Shown piece after piece: positions 46,681 to 60,901 of a stretch of DNA of 64,000 nucleotides. Both the position numbers and the translations under genes were made by a program. The notes below the pieces were generated by a model, which had not been told where the DNA came from, did no database searches, and was given only the letters and a program-made list of their open reading frames with translations. This stretch comes from Artemisia argyi (lineage: Eukaryota > Streptophyta > Magnoliopsida > Asterales > Asteraceae). Position 1 is the stretch's first letter; the number at the start of each line of letters is the position of its first letter. The stretch spans positions 166,626,770 through 166,690,769 of the forward strand of contig CM060687.1 in assembly GCA_030686995.1 (NCBI GenBank). The letters run 5' to 3'.

Positions 46681-48063
46681 TGATACGTAGGAATTACACC
46701 AGGCTTTACCTCTCAAGAGATCTTTAGAAGCTTACAACCCCCACCAGGCAGTGTACCTGATCGTTGTAGTATAGTATAGTGACAAGTACCGGGGGATTGA
46801 TCGTTCAGCTTAGGAATAGTGTCGCTAGGATTAGAAAACCTAAATACTAGTTCTAAAGGTGAGGGATGATTATTTTTGTATTTTATATTTTTTTAGAAAG
46901 CAATTAAAAATCTCGGGTTTAAAAGGATTTGGGCGGAATTAGTTGCTAATCAAATAATCCAATACTAAAGATGCAATCAAAATAAAATACTAGAAATGAA
47001 AATAAACTAAATTATACTAAAGTTGTGAGCAATAAGTGGAGAAAATGTGTTTACTTAGATTTCACTACTCCCTAGACATCTTTTACACGTTAATTACTTG
47101 TTATAATTGCATGGATGACGGATCGTATTCCTTAATACCATTCATGGGGTGGCACACTTAACTCCCCAATTCTATGAGCTCTTATCTCCTCCTACACCAT
47201 GCCCAGCACAACTATAGGGATTGTAAACAGTGACTCATGCATTAAATACAACCAATAAAGACCTAGTGCGCGTCGGTTCATGTTTCTTAAGACGTTCAAG
47301 CATGTTACCAATTGGAGATCTGCCAGTTTTCTTAAGCCTAACATATAAATCATTCATCCAAGACAAATATAAACAAGTAATCAACACATAATTAACATCT
47401 AGGTTTCATTAGATCCAAGCAAACACAAGATAGATCTAGCCTAGCATGATGGAATTAAGACAAGAACAAGATATAGACAACCAACACATAGACATATTGC
47501 TTGAATTAAAAGAACACTTATCTCAATTACACATGAAGGGTATCAAGGGTTTGAAACCCTTGAAAAACCTGTAAAATTCGCACCAAAATCGTACTTAGGG
47601 TTTCTCCAAAACTTCTCTTTTTAATGTGAAAATTAGAAAACTATATATAGGAAAAGGGGTCTGACGGCGTCAAGACCAACCTTGTGACGCCGTCACCTCG
47701 CCGCCAAAACTATTCTCGGACTGCCTTGATCTACATTTGACGCCGTCAAGACTTGATCATTTCCAGGCCGTCATGACTTTTACTCTTGACGCCCTACCTT
47801 CGTGACGCCGTCAAATCTGTACTGGGTCGTCATGGAATTTTGCTCTTGACGCCGTCACCTACTGTTCCCAGCATGGAAAATTAAGACTTTGGCATTTTCG
47901 TCACTTTTATGCTCAAAAAACGTCCGAATTGCTTCCTTTTCCAGATTTCTCTCCCAAAGTACCTAAAATCACAAAAGGAACGATTTAGGGCAATATTTGA
48001 TCAAATAAATTCGAATTCGGGCTTAAATGACCCCCTAAAAACGGATCATTTTTCGCCTCATCA
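46681..48063 (-). mobile_element. Gypsy E-family LTR 2 (1383 bp)
   Basis: Starts TGATACGTAGGAATTACACC inside the gag of unit 1 and ends CGCCTCATCA. Full length. TATA at 47641-47650. Confidence 0.85.
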
Positions 48064-48234
48064 CATACCCTTACACTTGAGATTTGCTTGTCCTCAAGCA
48101 AATGCGCTTTTATTCTACTCAAAAGACCAGTTAGGGGTCATTTAACACTAATATAAAAGTAATTACAACAAATAATCGTTCCACTAAAGACCAATAGACA
48201 AGCACGGAGGTAATATACAAGCACCTCACAAATA
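48064..48234 (-). mobile_element. E-family internal remnant
   Basis: Only the first about 170 bp next to the polypurine side survive. The sequence then jumps into the middle of another LTR at an AATA shared by both, a deletion junction. Confidence 0.75.
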
Positions 48235-49336
48235 CTAAGATGCAATCAAAATAAAATACTAAAAATGAAAATAAACTAATTATACTAAAGTTGTGAGCAG
48301 TAATTGGAGAAAATGTGTTTACTTAGACTTCACTACTCCCTAGATATCTTTTACACGTTAATTACTTGTTATAATTGTATGGATAACGGATCGTATTCCT
48401 TAATACCATTCATGGGGTGGCATACATAACTCCCCAATTCTATGAGCTCTTATCTCCTCCTACACCATGCCCAACACAACTATAGGGATTGTAAACAGTG
48501 ACTCATGCATTAAATACAACCAATAAAGACCTAGTACGCCTCGGTTCATGTTTCTTAAGACGTTCAAGCATGTTACCATTTGGAGATCTGCCAATTTTCT
48601 TAAGCCTAACATATAAATCATTCATCCAAAACAAGAATAAACAAGTAATCAACACATAATCAATATCTAGGTTTCATTAGATCTAAGCAAACACAAAAGA
48701 GATCTAGCCTAGCATAATGGAATTGAGACAAGAACAAGATATAGACAACCAACACATAGACATATTGATTGCATTAGAAGAACACTTATCTCAATTACAA
48801 TGCAAGGTATCAAGGGTTTGGAACCCTTGAAAAACCTGTAAAGTTACACCAAAATCGTACTTAGGGTTTCTCCAAAACTTCTCCCTTTAATGTGAAAAAC
48901 TAGAAAACTATATATAGGAAAATAGGGATGACGGCGTCAAGAACAAAGGTGTGACGCCGTCATCTCGCCGCCAAATACTTCCTCGGACGGCCTTGATCTA
49001 CTTCTGACGCCGTCAAGGCCTAGGCCGTCACACAAATTACTCTTGACGCCCTGTGTGTGACGCCGTCATCAACTACGGATTTTTATTATTGAGGTTTGAC
49101 GCCGTCAGAAAATGACTCTTGACGCCGTCACCTACTGTTCGCAGCATTGAAAATTGAGACTTTGCCGTTTTCTTCACTTTTATGCTCCAAAAACGTCCAA
49201 AATGGCTTCTTTTCCAGAATTCACTTTCCAAGTACCTAAAATCACAAAAGGAATGATTTAGGGCAATATTTGATCAAATAAATTCGGATTCGGGCTTAAA
49301 TGACCCCCTAAAAATGGATCATTTTTCGCCTCATCA
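48231..49336 (-). mobile_element. Gypsy E-family LTR 3, truncated
   Basis: Matches LTR 4 from its CTAAGATGCAATC point to the CGCCTCATCA end; the outer about 280 bp are missing. It is very close to LTR 4 in sequence. Confidence 0.8.
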
Positions 49337-49916
49337 TATACCCTTACACTTGAGATTTGCTTGTCCTCAAGCAAATGCGCTTTTATTCTACTCAAAAGAC
49401 AAGTTAGGGGTCATTTAACACTAATATAAAAGTAATTACAACAAATAATCGTTCCACTAAAGACCAATAGACAAGCACGGAGGTCATATACAAGCACCTC
49501 ACAAATAGTGTTTAGATACTCACATCTCTTGGGTGTAATAAAGTATAAATTACAATATGGAAACGGAAGATATCTCTCACTACCTGTCATAGCAAAATAG
49601 ATTACCATAGGCTTGGGAAAGGATCAAACCTCCACCACATGGCGTAAGCACCTAGGATAAACTATCAAAGAGGTCTTTTAAAGGGTTGTAACGTTAGGTA
49701 TAGGGATATGAATTACACGGTTTTGTTGGATAAAGGAAGTTTTACTGGTGGCGAGTTAACAATCTTGGTTAATTACATGTACAAGATGGCGTTGCTAAGC
49801 CAAGACTAGACTCGACTTAAGCTAATAAATGAAAAATAACTAAAAAACATAAAATGAACATAGAATGAAAAGGGATGGTAGTCCGTATGTTTTTTTCTCT
49901 TTTTTTTTTCTTTTTC

Positions 49917-49960
<44 letters not shown>

Positions 49961-51888
49961 ATACACTCTTACCCTACCATCCAAAATAATACATCATAGG
50001 GGTATGAACGTTCCCCTTACACTTGAATCTTTACATACTTTACAATTAACTAATCTAATGACTCGAATTAAGAAAATCAAAACACTTGGAGCACTTTTAA
50101 GATTAACGTACATATGGGGGTAATAAATGATGTTCTTCCCCATTACTCAATAAAATAAGTACTTACCCATGAGTCCCAATCGTCCCAAAACAATATGTAT
50201 AAGGATATGACTCGACTTAGCAACCATGTAATCAATTAGAAAGTTAACTTAGGGTTTAAAAAATAACAATAATGCACTAAAGATGAGCGCATACACGGAA
50301 GGCTAAGGCGATTTGGTTGTACATTTAAGTGGGGTGTAACAAATTCTTCCTTTAAGTAAAATGCTTAAAGTTAGAAACGAAAAGATAGGCTCGGAGGGGT
50401 GTACTAGGGGTATCGTGTACTAAAAATGAGTACAACGCTAAGGGTGTGGGAAAAATTAGTTGACTTAACTAGCCAAGTAATATGACTTAAATGGTCAAGT
50501 AATCATAATACGGGTTTAACACAAGGGTGATCCTAATGCCTCTTATCATGTAGTAAATCCTACCACACGAATGTAGTCTCACTAGCGGTCTCGGGATGCA
50601 TCACTAACGCAAGTTCTAGAATCTAAATGCTACCGGTACACTCATAAGCACTAATAATGAATGCTTTTCCTATCAAATCTAAAGGCGAACCTCACATTTT
50701 TGGGTGGAAAATTTTTCTGAATATACGGTTATGTGTTAGTCATACAATCTCCTATCCATGAGACACTTGCTATGGCTAAAGTTTAACTCCTAAATGTTGT
50801 AAAAAAATTTTAAATTTGGCGCTAAAATTGCACTAACAAGTATTTCTCATAGTTTTGTTACACATCTACCATTAAACAAAACAAACTCAAGCGAAAGTGC
50901 ATATGTAAGGTATCATCTTTTTACCCTCCCCTTACACTTAAGATGAACATTGTCCCCAATGTTCAAGTAAAGAATGCAAAAGTGAAAAGTAAAGAGAATG
51001 AAATCAAATACTCCCCTGATTCGCTCGGTATGGATAATAGGATGGCCAGGTTAAATCTTCTTCCAAGAAAATGAACAATCAAAGCTTCCCTTCCAGAATA
51101 TAAATCATCTCCTTGTCATACATAACCTGTAAATCCTGACAAAAATAGACAAGACAACCTCGCGTAAAATCGGCGGCATCCTATATAAGTTTCTAAATCC
51201 TAGAAAATAAGATAAGATATAATGCTTGTGGAATAAAGTTTGCAGATCTCCTGGAGATTATAAAACTTAATAATTCACAAAAAACCATAAGACTCCGTTA
51301 GAAAAACAAAACCGGTAAAATTTCCAGATTTTAACTCCTGACGCCGTCAAGGGTAAACTCATGACGCCGTCAGAATGGACCTGCAAAAATTCTTATGTTA
51401 AGTTTCCGGAAAATTTCTGGAAAAACTTGGTCTTACTTCCTGGAAAATCCTGCAAAACTTCATTATGACTCAATACAAGCATTTGACTCTAACAAATACG
51501 AATATACATGTTCATTTAATATTGGGGAGAATCGTGATCGGTTTGTTTCTTAAAAACATATTTGGGGTTTCCCCTTACACTTATCTTTTGCAAAAATACT
51601 TTTAGGTTGGAGTTAAGACTAGGCCAAAACAACAAAGTAAAGTATTTCTACTTATTTAGTTTAGAAACATGATCTACCAACAATAAAAATAAAACATGCA
51701 TACGAAAGCAAATAACAATCAAACAAATAAAATCACACAAAACATGGGTTGCCTCCCAAGAAGCGCTTTTCTTTATTTACGAGTCTTGTAGCTAGACTCA
51801 AGGTCATGGGTTACTACGTGATCTCATCATTGATTCCACTCTCTAGGTCGTCTTCTAAACCAGTTTTGTATTCCGGACCTAGTTGCAA
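49337..51888 (-). other. E unit 2 non-coding 3' internal region
   Basis: Collinear with 43005-45558. Holds a poly-T tract (49920-49958) and TGACGCCGTCA words at 51348-51372. No pol coding sequence. Confidence 0.7.
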
Positions 51889-54051
51889 TCACTCTTTGTA
51901 GAAACCAAGCATCCTATTTCTAACATACTCTACTCCTCTACGTCTATCCTCCCCATTCCTATAATAAGCCGCTTGCTTATGTTCCTTTTTGAAATTAGAG
52001 AGAAGGCGATATTGTTCGATCTTGTAGGGCATTTGATAAGCAACCTCATCATTCTCTTTCTTGAACCTAACTATCCCCAAAGTAGGATCATAACTCATCC
52101 TAGTGGCTTCAACAAATGGTTTTCCGAATACTATTTGGCTTAGGCAAGCATCTATCACCGGACGAATGTCTTCCACTATCATAAAATCGATTTCATAGGT
52201 GAGATTCCCTATAATCACATGTAATCCCTTAACTCTCCCTACAAAATTACTTATCAGATTCTTACCGGGCATCATCCTAAAATTGAGTTGCTTCTTCATC
52301 ACCCAATTGTAATAAGTCCTAGTCATGATGTTCACGGGGGATCTAAGGTCGATGTAAGCTTTCCATATATGCATGTGCCCGATATTACATGGGATGTTAA
52401 TGTTAGAGGGGTCTCCCATTTTGATAAGGGGGTCGCCAAAGATATATGTTCTCTCGGGACTATCGAATAAATCCTTATGGTATTCCCGTTCTTCCTTGGT
52501 TGGCAACTTATCAAAGTATTCTTCTATAGGTTCTACCTCCTCTAATTCCTCATCCTTATTAACCTCAACTTCCCTACTCTCATCCTTACTATCGGCTTCT
52601 ACTCTAACTTCATCCTTGTCACTCTCCTCTATCTCCTTATCTATCGGCTTAATGGTGACAACATTGACAAAGTGGACATGTTTGGATGATGAGGGGTCCT
52701 TAATTTGGATTCCACTATTGGTGTCCCTAGTGTCCTTCCCAGGTGTGATTAATGCTTGGTTGTTGAGGGCTTTCAACAAGTTGTCAATCTTGTTGGTCAT
52801 CTCCGTTTTTTGTTGGTTGAATTCGGTTTCAAACCTAGCTATGCGGGCTTCTTGAGATGCCATGAACTTTGACATCAATCCTTCAAGATTGTTGGTACCA
52901 CCAAAGTTGTTAGAAGGATCGTTATTGAAAGTACGGTTGGATGGTGGACCGTTTGGTTGATAACGATTAGGCGGATTGGAGGAATTGGGTTGATTTTGTT
53001 TCCACCTAAGGTTTGGGTGATTTTTCCAAGAGGGGTTGTATGAATCACCGTAAGTGTTTGGCTCGGGCTTGAAAGTGTACCACTTATCTCCCGCTTCGTA
53101 GGTACGCGTGGATGCGTAGTCCGCAAAAGCTGTTCCGGGGAGTTCCACACAATCACGAGTGTCATGGGGACCACTACATAATTCGCATGAAGAAGTGATT
53201 TTGTTCACTTGGCTTGAAGGCTTCGGAGCTTCGTAAGATTTCATGAGAAACTTGACTTGGTCCGCAAGTTCTATGATCCTACGGTCGGGAGTGCTAGAAT
53301 TGTTCGAAGGCAAAGATATTGCCTTGACCGTTTTGTTCAAATCACGGGGATCATTCCAACTTTCGTTGTCATAGAGAGCAAGATCTTCTATGAGTTCCCA
53401 TGATTGTTCCGCACTAAGATCACGTAGCTTACCACCGGCCGATTGGTCAATGGCTCGCCTCGTGGAGATGTCGATATGGTCATAAAAAATTTGGACTTGG
53501 AGCCAAAGATCTATGCCATGATGAGGGACTTTTTGGAGTAAGTCCTTGAAACGAGTCCATGCTTCATAAAGAGATTCATTTTAACGTTGTTGGAACATCA
53601 AGATGTCATTCCTAAGCTTAGTAGTTCTCCCCGGTGGGAAAAATTGAGCAAGGAAACGAGTGGTGAGATCATCCCATGTGGTGATGGATCCCGCGGGTAA
53701 ACGCTCAAGCCATTGACTAGCTTGATCCCGTAGAGAGAATTGGAATAGGCGTAAACGGGTAGTCTCTCTAGTTGCAACACCTAGGTCTATGGAATCTACG
53801 ATTTTGAGAAAGTCCTTAAGATGTTGGTTTGGATCTTCGGAACGAAGTCCAAGGAATGCACATCCGCTTTGCACCAACTGGATGGTGTCGGATCGCAAGG
53901 GGGTCACATTGGCTCCGGTGAGCTCAATGGTGTTTCGGTAGCCTTGCTGGCTAGGTCGGGAATACTCTCCTAAGGTTCGGGGCCTAAGGGGTTCTAATGG
54001 TGGGTTTTGTTGCGGTGGCATGACGGGTTCAAAGATGTTACCACCTTCCAT
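51889..54051 (-). pseudogene. E unit 2 gag with zinc knuckle and protease-like domain, one internal stop
   Basis: ATG at 54051 and stop near 51889, one frame of about 720 codons with a single TAA at 53581. N-terminal gag core (GCAFLGLRSEDPNQHLKDFL, QFSLRDQASQWLERLPAGS, RFLAQFFPPGRT), zinc knuckle CELCSGPHDTRDC, coiled segment (MTNKIDNLLKALNNQ), then the protease-like part (IPCNIGHMHIWKAYIDLRSP, DFMIVEDIRPVIDACLSQ). No RT, RNase H or integrase follows, so the unit depends on enzymes supplied from elsewhere. The protease lacks D-S/T-G. Confidence 0.8.
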
Positions 54052-54199
54052 GATGTCGGATGGTAAAGAGTTACGAACAAAGGCACGAAGAAATAAGATA
54101 GACTAAAGAAGACCTAGAAATAAAAAATAAAATCTTACTAGAAAGGAATCTAGCAAGTAGACCAAATAAAAAGAAATCCTAACCTAGACAATAACTATT

Positions 54200-54223
54200 C
54201 CCCGGGCTGCGGCGCCAAAAACT
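54200..54223 (-). other. Primer-binding site of E unit 2
   Basis: Minus strand TTTTTGGCGCCGCAGCCCGG directly follows the LTR end at 54224. Same class as the G1 site. Confidence 0.8.
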
Positions 54224-57200
54224 TGATGCGTGGGAATCGCAACAGGCTTTACCTCTCGAGGGATCTCGAGAAGCTTACAACCCCCACCAGGCAGTGTACC
54301 TGATCGTTGTAGTATAGTATAGTGACAAGTACCGGGGGATTGATCGTTCAGCTTAGGAATAGTGTCGCTAGGATTAGAAAGCCTAATTACTAGTTCTAAA
54401 GGTGAGGGATGATTATTTTTGTGTTTTTATATTTTTATGAAAGCAATTAAAATCTCGGGTTTTGGAAGAGTGGGCGGAATTAGTTGCTATTCAACTAACC
54501 CAATACTAAGATGCAATCAAAATAAAATACTAAAAATGAAAATAAACTAATTATACTAAAGTTGTGAGCAGTAATTGGAGAAAATGTGTTTACTTAGACT
54601 TCACTACACCCTAGATATCTTTTACACGTTAATTACTTGTTATAATTGTATGGATGACGGATCGTATTCCTTAATACCATTCATGGGGTGGCATACATAA
54701 CTCCCCAATTCTATGAGCTCTTATCTCCTCCTACACCATGCCCAACACAACTATAGGGATTGTAAACAGTGGCTCATGCATTAAATACAACCAATAAAGA
54801 CCTAGTACGCCTCGGTTCATGTTTCTTAAGACGTTCAAGCATGTTACCATTTGGAGATCTGCCAGTTTTCTTAAGCCTAACATATAAATCATTCATCCAA
54901 AACAAGAATAAACAAGTAATCAACACATAATCAATATCTAGGTTTCATTAGATCTAAGCAAACACAAAAGAGATCTAGCCTAGCATAATGGAATTGAGAC
55001 AAGAACAAGATATAGACAACCAACACATAGACATATTGATTGAATTAGAAGAACACTTGTCACACCCTCGCCGAAGGCGGAAACACGAGGTGTAACGAAA
55101 TCGATAAACATCACCAAAGAGAAATAAGACAATACCATAATTTACATTAAGGAAAAGTATAACATTACAACGTTGTTATTGCCGACCTTGGCAAATATAA
55201 GACATAAGTTTGATTCCCAAAAGATGGTATTTCAGTACATAATGAAAAGAAGTGACATGTGAAAACTTCATTATGCAAGACCTTGATGACAAGCTTACTG
55301 ACGATCACCTGAAATGCATGAGAGAAAACGGTCAACTATAAAAATAGTTGGTGAGTATAAACGTTTTATATAATAAGAAAACCATTTGAAAAAGTCCACA
55401 AGCCAAAGGCGTTGTCAAGTATTATGTCTGGTAGTCAAGTGTCCGCGGTCATAATAAGTCACAATATAAGCACCACCTATATAATAATGTATGCCATGCA
55501 AAGCCCCTAATTAAATAATATGCGTCCCGTAACATAGTGGACGAGAGGTTGGCCGACCTCTAATAGCGCTATCCATACTACTAATAGGCGTCGAACAATG
55601 CGAATGTACGAACAGTACATCATACAACTATTATATAAGATTAAGAACGCTCCGAACATGGGAGACTTAGCACGCTCCACCAATAAGGCGAGACTTTAGG
55701 GTCAAGAACGCTCCACCAAAAATGGCGAGACTTTAGGTCATAGCACATACGGTTCATTAAGTTCAAAACAAGTCATAAGTTGCAATAAAGTTCAAGATTT
55801 CAAACAAGTTGTAAGGTCAAAACAAGTTAAAAGAGTTCAATTAATAATTCATGCATCCACCCCAAAGCGATTAAAATAGTTAGAAAAAGGGGTTCGTGAA
55901 TACTCACCTGATATAAGCGATATGATAACAAAGGGTACGAACTGAAGTAAGACGCGCACTCTAACCGCAACCTAAATGAATGATATGATCTACTTTAGAT
56001 CATGAAATGATAAAGGAATGTACATGCACATGTTTCCCTATACCACTCTTACTTGAAGAAAATACTAGTTGATGTCAAAATAAACATTTTCCAAGACTTG
56101 AGAAAATAAGGCAACTAGAGAATAAAAACTAGCCGAAATATATATACGTATATATAAGTCTTAGTGTTGAAATCCTTGAAATAACGGCTTAAAACCACAA
56201 AAATATACTTGAAATTACTAATACTTTATTAGTTATGAATTTGGGTACTTGGTTAATATTTCTAGAAATATAAAGTTACTACGTAGTTGTATATTATTTT
56301 TGGTAAAAGCTGTCAAAATAATATATATTTTGCCGTTACTGAAACGTGAATATCTTCGTCGTCGTAAGTCCGTTTTACTCGTTCTTTATATCCACGGAAT
56401 CGTGAGACAAAATACTAACATATTTTTGGTAAGTCGGGATGGCTAGATTTAGTTTAAGCCTCGAAACTGTCGTGACCACTGTTCATCAGCAAGGTTTTTC
56501 AGAAAAATAGTTTTCGTCAATTAATTTGCAAAAATCATAACTTCTTCGTTATAAGCTCTTTTTAATCCGTTCTTTCGCCTAAAGTTTCGTTTTTGAAAGT
56601 ATTTTCTAGAAAAATTGTCAAAGGTTACTGTGTAAATTCGTATTTTTCTGGGTAAATCAAAATGGGACAGCATGTATTTTTACTTGTTCAAAAACCATTT
56701 TCAAGGTTTAAATCTAGTTCCATCTTCAATCAAACCACTTTCAATCACCACAAAACTAGTCTAATCCTACCATACACCTTCTTAGGGTGTCATGGGTTCC
56801 TAAACATCATCCACCAAGTTAATCCACCAAGGGTTTACATATTATCCAATCCTAAGGTTTAAAAGATTCAAAAAGTATAAATGGAGTGGTATAACTAGTA
56901 TATGCATGAAATCTTGTATAAAACCATATGAACATAAAAATAACTTGAAGAAATGATGAAAATAAATTTGATAAACTTACTTTGAAAGATTAGTGAACTT
57001 TGGAGATGAAAACTTATAAATCCTTGAGTTTTTATTTCAAAACTCTAAAAAGGTATACTATTGGAGCTTGTTCATAACTTGTTCTTGAAAAATTAGTGGT
57101 TTCTTGTTGGTGCTCTTGATGTGGCCGGTCACAAAGAAGAAGGAGAAGAGGAAGAGAACTTTTTCTTGGTCTTGAGGTTTATGTGTAGTTTTTGAGATGA

Positions 57201-58465
57201 AAATGAGAGCAAATGTGATAATATCTAGTTAGGGACAAAGGCTTAGGTACACATTTAATGCAAGTTGGTAAGTTGCACATGAAAGACCAAAAAATAGGGG
57301 GAGGGCTGCCGGCCATAAAGGAGGGAAAGGGGGATTGTGTCTTGTGATTTAATTAGGAGTAGTTAGTAGTATTATGTAGTTAAGTTAGTTTTAGGTTTAA
57401 TCGGGTACCGGGTTTGTTAGAAATAAATTTTATTGAAGTTATTCGGGACATAATAAAGTCGTAAAAATTGTAAAAATATGTCGGGTACAAGTACGGAGAG
57501 TTCGGGTGATTATCGTTCAATTTTTTTATGAAAACCGTCGTTATTAAGTTAGACGTACGATACGTAATAAATAAATTTCCAAAATACCGGGTAAATTAAT
57601 ATTATAATTTTTATATTATTAAAATGAATATAAAAATATATTAGGATCATAGTCGGGAGTGTCGGACGTGTTAGCCACATTATTAATCGTTTGTTAACGT
57701 TTATATGGAAATAATTATACGTAAAACGTTAAATATACTAAATATATATATTTGAAAATCCTAAGAGTGGTATAACATGTGAATGACCAAATGATGATAT
57801 GCCGACTATTTCTAGTCCGTATGAGAGGTCCTTACTGATAATGCACGTGAATAGTGGAATATTCAAAGTTTGGGATTAAACGTAGACGTGGAAAATATCG
57901 GGTTGTTACAACACTTATCTCAATTACAATGCAAGGTATCAAGGGTTTGGAACCCTTGAAAAACCTGTAAAGTTACACCAAAATCGTACTTAGGGTTTCT
58001 CCAAAACTTCTCCCTTTAATGTGAAAAACTAGAAAACTATATATAGGAAAATAGGGATGACGGCGTCAAGAACAAAGGTGTGACGCCGTCATCTCGCCAC
58101 CAAATACTTCCTCGGACGGCCTTGATCTACTTCTGACGCCGTCAAGGCCTAGGCCGTCACACAAATTACTCTTGACGCCCTGTGTGTGACGCCGTCATCA
58201 ACTACGGATTTTTATTATTGAGGTTTGACGCCGTCAGGAAATGACTCTTGACGCCGTCACCTACTGTTCCCAGCATGGAAAATTGAGACTTTGCCGTTTT
58301 CTTCACTTTTATGATCCAAAAACGTCCAAAATGGCTTCTTTTCCAGAATTCACTCTCCAAGTACCTAAAATCACAAAAGGAACGATTTAGGGCAATATTT
58401 GATCAAATAAATTCGGATTCGGGCTTAAATGACCCCCTAAAAACGGATCATTTTTCGCCTCATCA
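54224..58465 (-). mobile_element. Gypsy E-family LTR 4 (shared by units 2 and 3), split by solo LTR
   Basis: Borders TGATGCGTGGGAATCGC and CGCCTCATCA. Without the inserted 2853 bp and target duplication it is about 1.38 kb, like LTR 2. It serves as the 5' LTR of unit 2 and the 3' LTR of unit 3. Confidence 0.85.
55058..57910. mobile_element. Solo LTR of another family (2853 bp)
   Basis: Begins TGTCACACCCTCGCCG, ends GGGTTGTTACA, and is bordered by the 5-bp target duplication ACACT (55053-55057 and 57911-57915). No internal retroelement genes. The style of the ends resembles chromovirus LTRs; read on the minus strand it starts TGTAACAACCCG. Presumably the internal region and one LTR were lost by LTR-LTR recombination. 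Confidence 0.85.
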
Positions 58466-60901
58466 TAGGGGTCATTTAACACTAATATAAAAGTAATTAC
58501 AACAAATAATCGTTCCACTAAAGACCAATAGACAAGCATGGAGGTCATACACAAGCACCTCACAAATAGTGTTTAGATACTCACATCTCTCGGGTGTAAT
58601 CAAGTGTAAATTACAATATGGAAACGGAAGATATCTCTCACTACCTGTCCTAGCAAAATAGATTACCATAGGCTTGGGAAAGGATCAAACCTCCACCACA
58701 TGGCGTAAGCACCTAGGATAAACTATCAAAGAGGTCTTTTAAAGGGTTGTAACGTTAGGTGTAGGGATATGAAATACACGGTTTTGTTGGATAAAGGAAG
58801 TTTTACTGGTGGCGAGTTAACAATTTTGGTTAATTACATGTACAATGTGGCGTTGCTAAGCCAAGACTAGACTCGACTTAAGCTAATAAATGAAAAATAA
58901 CAAAAATATAAAATGAACATAGAATAAAAAGGGATGGTAGTCTGTATGTTTTTTCTTTTTTTTTCCTTTTTCTATTTTTTTTCTTTTTCTTTTTTTTTTT
59001 TTCTTTTTCTTGATTTTTTTTTATTTTTTTATTTTATTTTATTATTATTTTTTTTTTCATACACTCTTACCCTACCATCCAAAATAATACATCATAGGGG
59101 ATGAACATTCCCCTTACACTTGAATCTTTACATACTTTACATTAAACTAATCTAATGACTCGAATTTAAGAAAATCAAAACACTTGGAGCACTGTTAAGA
59201 TTAACGCACATATGGGGGTAATAATATGATGTTCTTCCCCATTACTCCATACAATAAGTACTTACCCATGAGTCCCAATCGTCCCAAAACAATATGTACA
59301 AGGATATGACTCGACTTAGCAACCATGTAATCAATTAGATAGTTAACTTAGGGTTTAACAAATAACAATAATGCACTAAAGATGAGCGCATACACGGAAG
59401 GCTAAGGCGATTTGGTTGTACATTTAAGTGGGGTGAAATTCTTCCTTTAAGTAAAATGCTTAAAGTTAGAAACGAAAAGATAGGCTCGGAGGGGTGTACT
59501 AGGGGTTTCGTGTACTAAAAATGAGTACAACGCTAAGGTGTGGGAAAAATTAGTTGACTTAACTAGCCAAATAATATGACATAAATGGTCAAGTAATTAT
59601 GATACGGGTTTAACACAAGGGTAATCCTAATGCCTCTTATCATGTAGTAAATCCTACCACACGAATGTAGTCTCACTAGCGGTCTCGGGATGCATCACTA
59701 ACGCAAGTTCTAGAATCTAAATGCTACCGGTACACTCATAAGCACTAATAGTAAATGCTTTTCCTATCAAATCTAAAGGCGAACCTCACATATTTGGGTG
59801 GAAAAGTTTTCTGAATATACGGTTATGTGCTAGTCATACAATCTCCTATCCATGAGACGCTTGCTATGGCTAAAGTTTCACTCCTAAATGTTGTAAAAAA
59901 ATTTAAATTTGGCGCTAAAATTGCACTAACAAGTATTTCTCATAGTTTTATTACACATCTACCATCAAACAAAACAAACTCAAGCGAAAGTGCATATGTA
60001 AGGTATCATCTTTTTACCCTCCCCTTACACTTAAGATGAACATTATCCTCAATGTTCAAGTAAAGAATGTAAAAGTGAAAAAGTAAAGAGAATGAAATCA
60101 AATACTCCCCTGATTCGCTCGGTATGGATAATAAGGTGGCCAGGTTAAATCTTCCTCCAAGAAAATGAACAATCAAAGCTTCCCTTCCAGAATATAAATC
60201 GTCTTCTTGTCATACATAACCTGTAAAACCTGATAAAATAGACAAGACAACCTCGCGTAAAATCGGCGGCATCCTATATAAGTTACTAAATCCTAGAAAA
60301 CAAGATAAGATATAATGCTTGTGGAATGAAGTTTGCAGATTTCCTGGAGATTATAAAACTTAATAATTCACAAAAACCATAAGACTCCGTTAGAAAAACA
60401 AAACCGGTAAAATTTCCAGATTTTTACACTTGATGCCGTCAAGAGTAAATCTTGACGCCGTCAGAAGTGACCTGCAAAAATTCTTATGTTAAGTTTCCGG
60501 AAAATTTCTGAAAAAACTTGGTCCTACTTCCTGGAAAATCCTGCAAAATTTCATTATGACTCAATACAAGCATTTGACTCTAACAAATACGAATATACAT
60601 GTTCATTTAATATTGTGGAGAATCATGATCGGTTTATTTCTTAAAAACATATTTGGGGTTTCCCCTTACACTTATCTTTTGCAAAAATACCTTTAGGTGG
60701 AGTTAAGACTAAGCCAAAACAACAAAGTAAAGTATTTCCACTATTTAGTTTAAAAGCATGATCTACCAACAATAAAAATTAAGCATGCATACGGAAGCAA
60801 ATAACAAACAAACAAACATAAAATCACACAAAATATTGGTTGCCTCCCAAGAAGCGCTTTTCTTTATTTACGAGTCTTGTAGCTAGACTCAAGGTCATGG
60901 T
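58466..60901 (-). other. E unit 3 non-coding 3' internal region
   Basis: Collinear with 49337-51800, but the first about 85 bp next to LTR 4, including the polypurine tract, are deleted. T-rich tract at 58950-59056; GATGCCGTCA/TGACGCCGTCA pair at 60430-60470. Confidence 0.7.
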
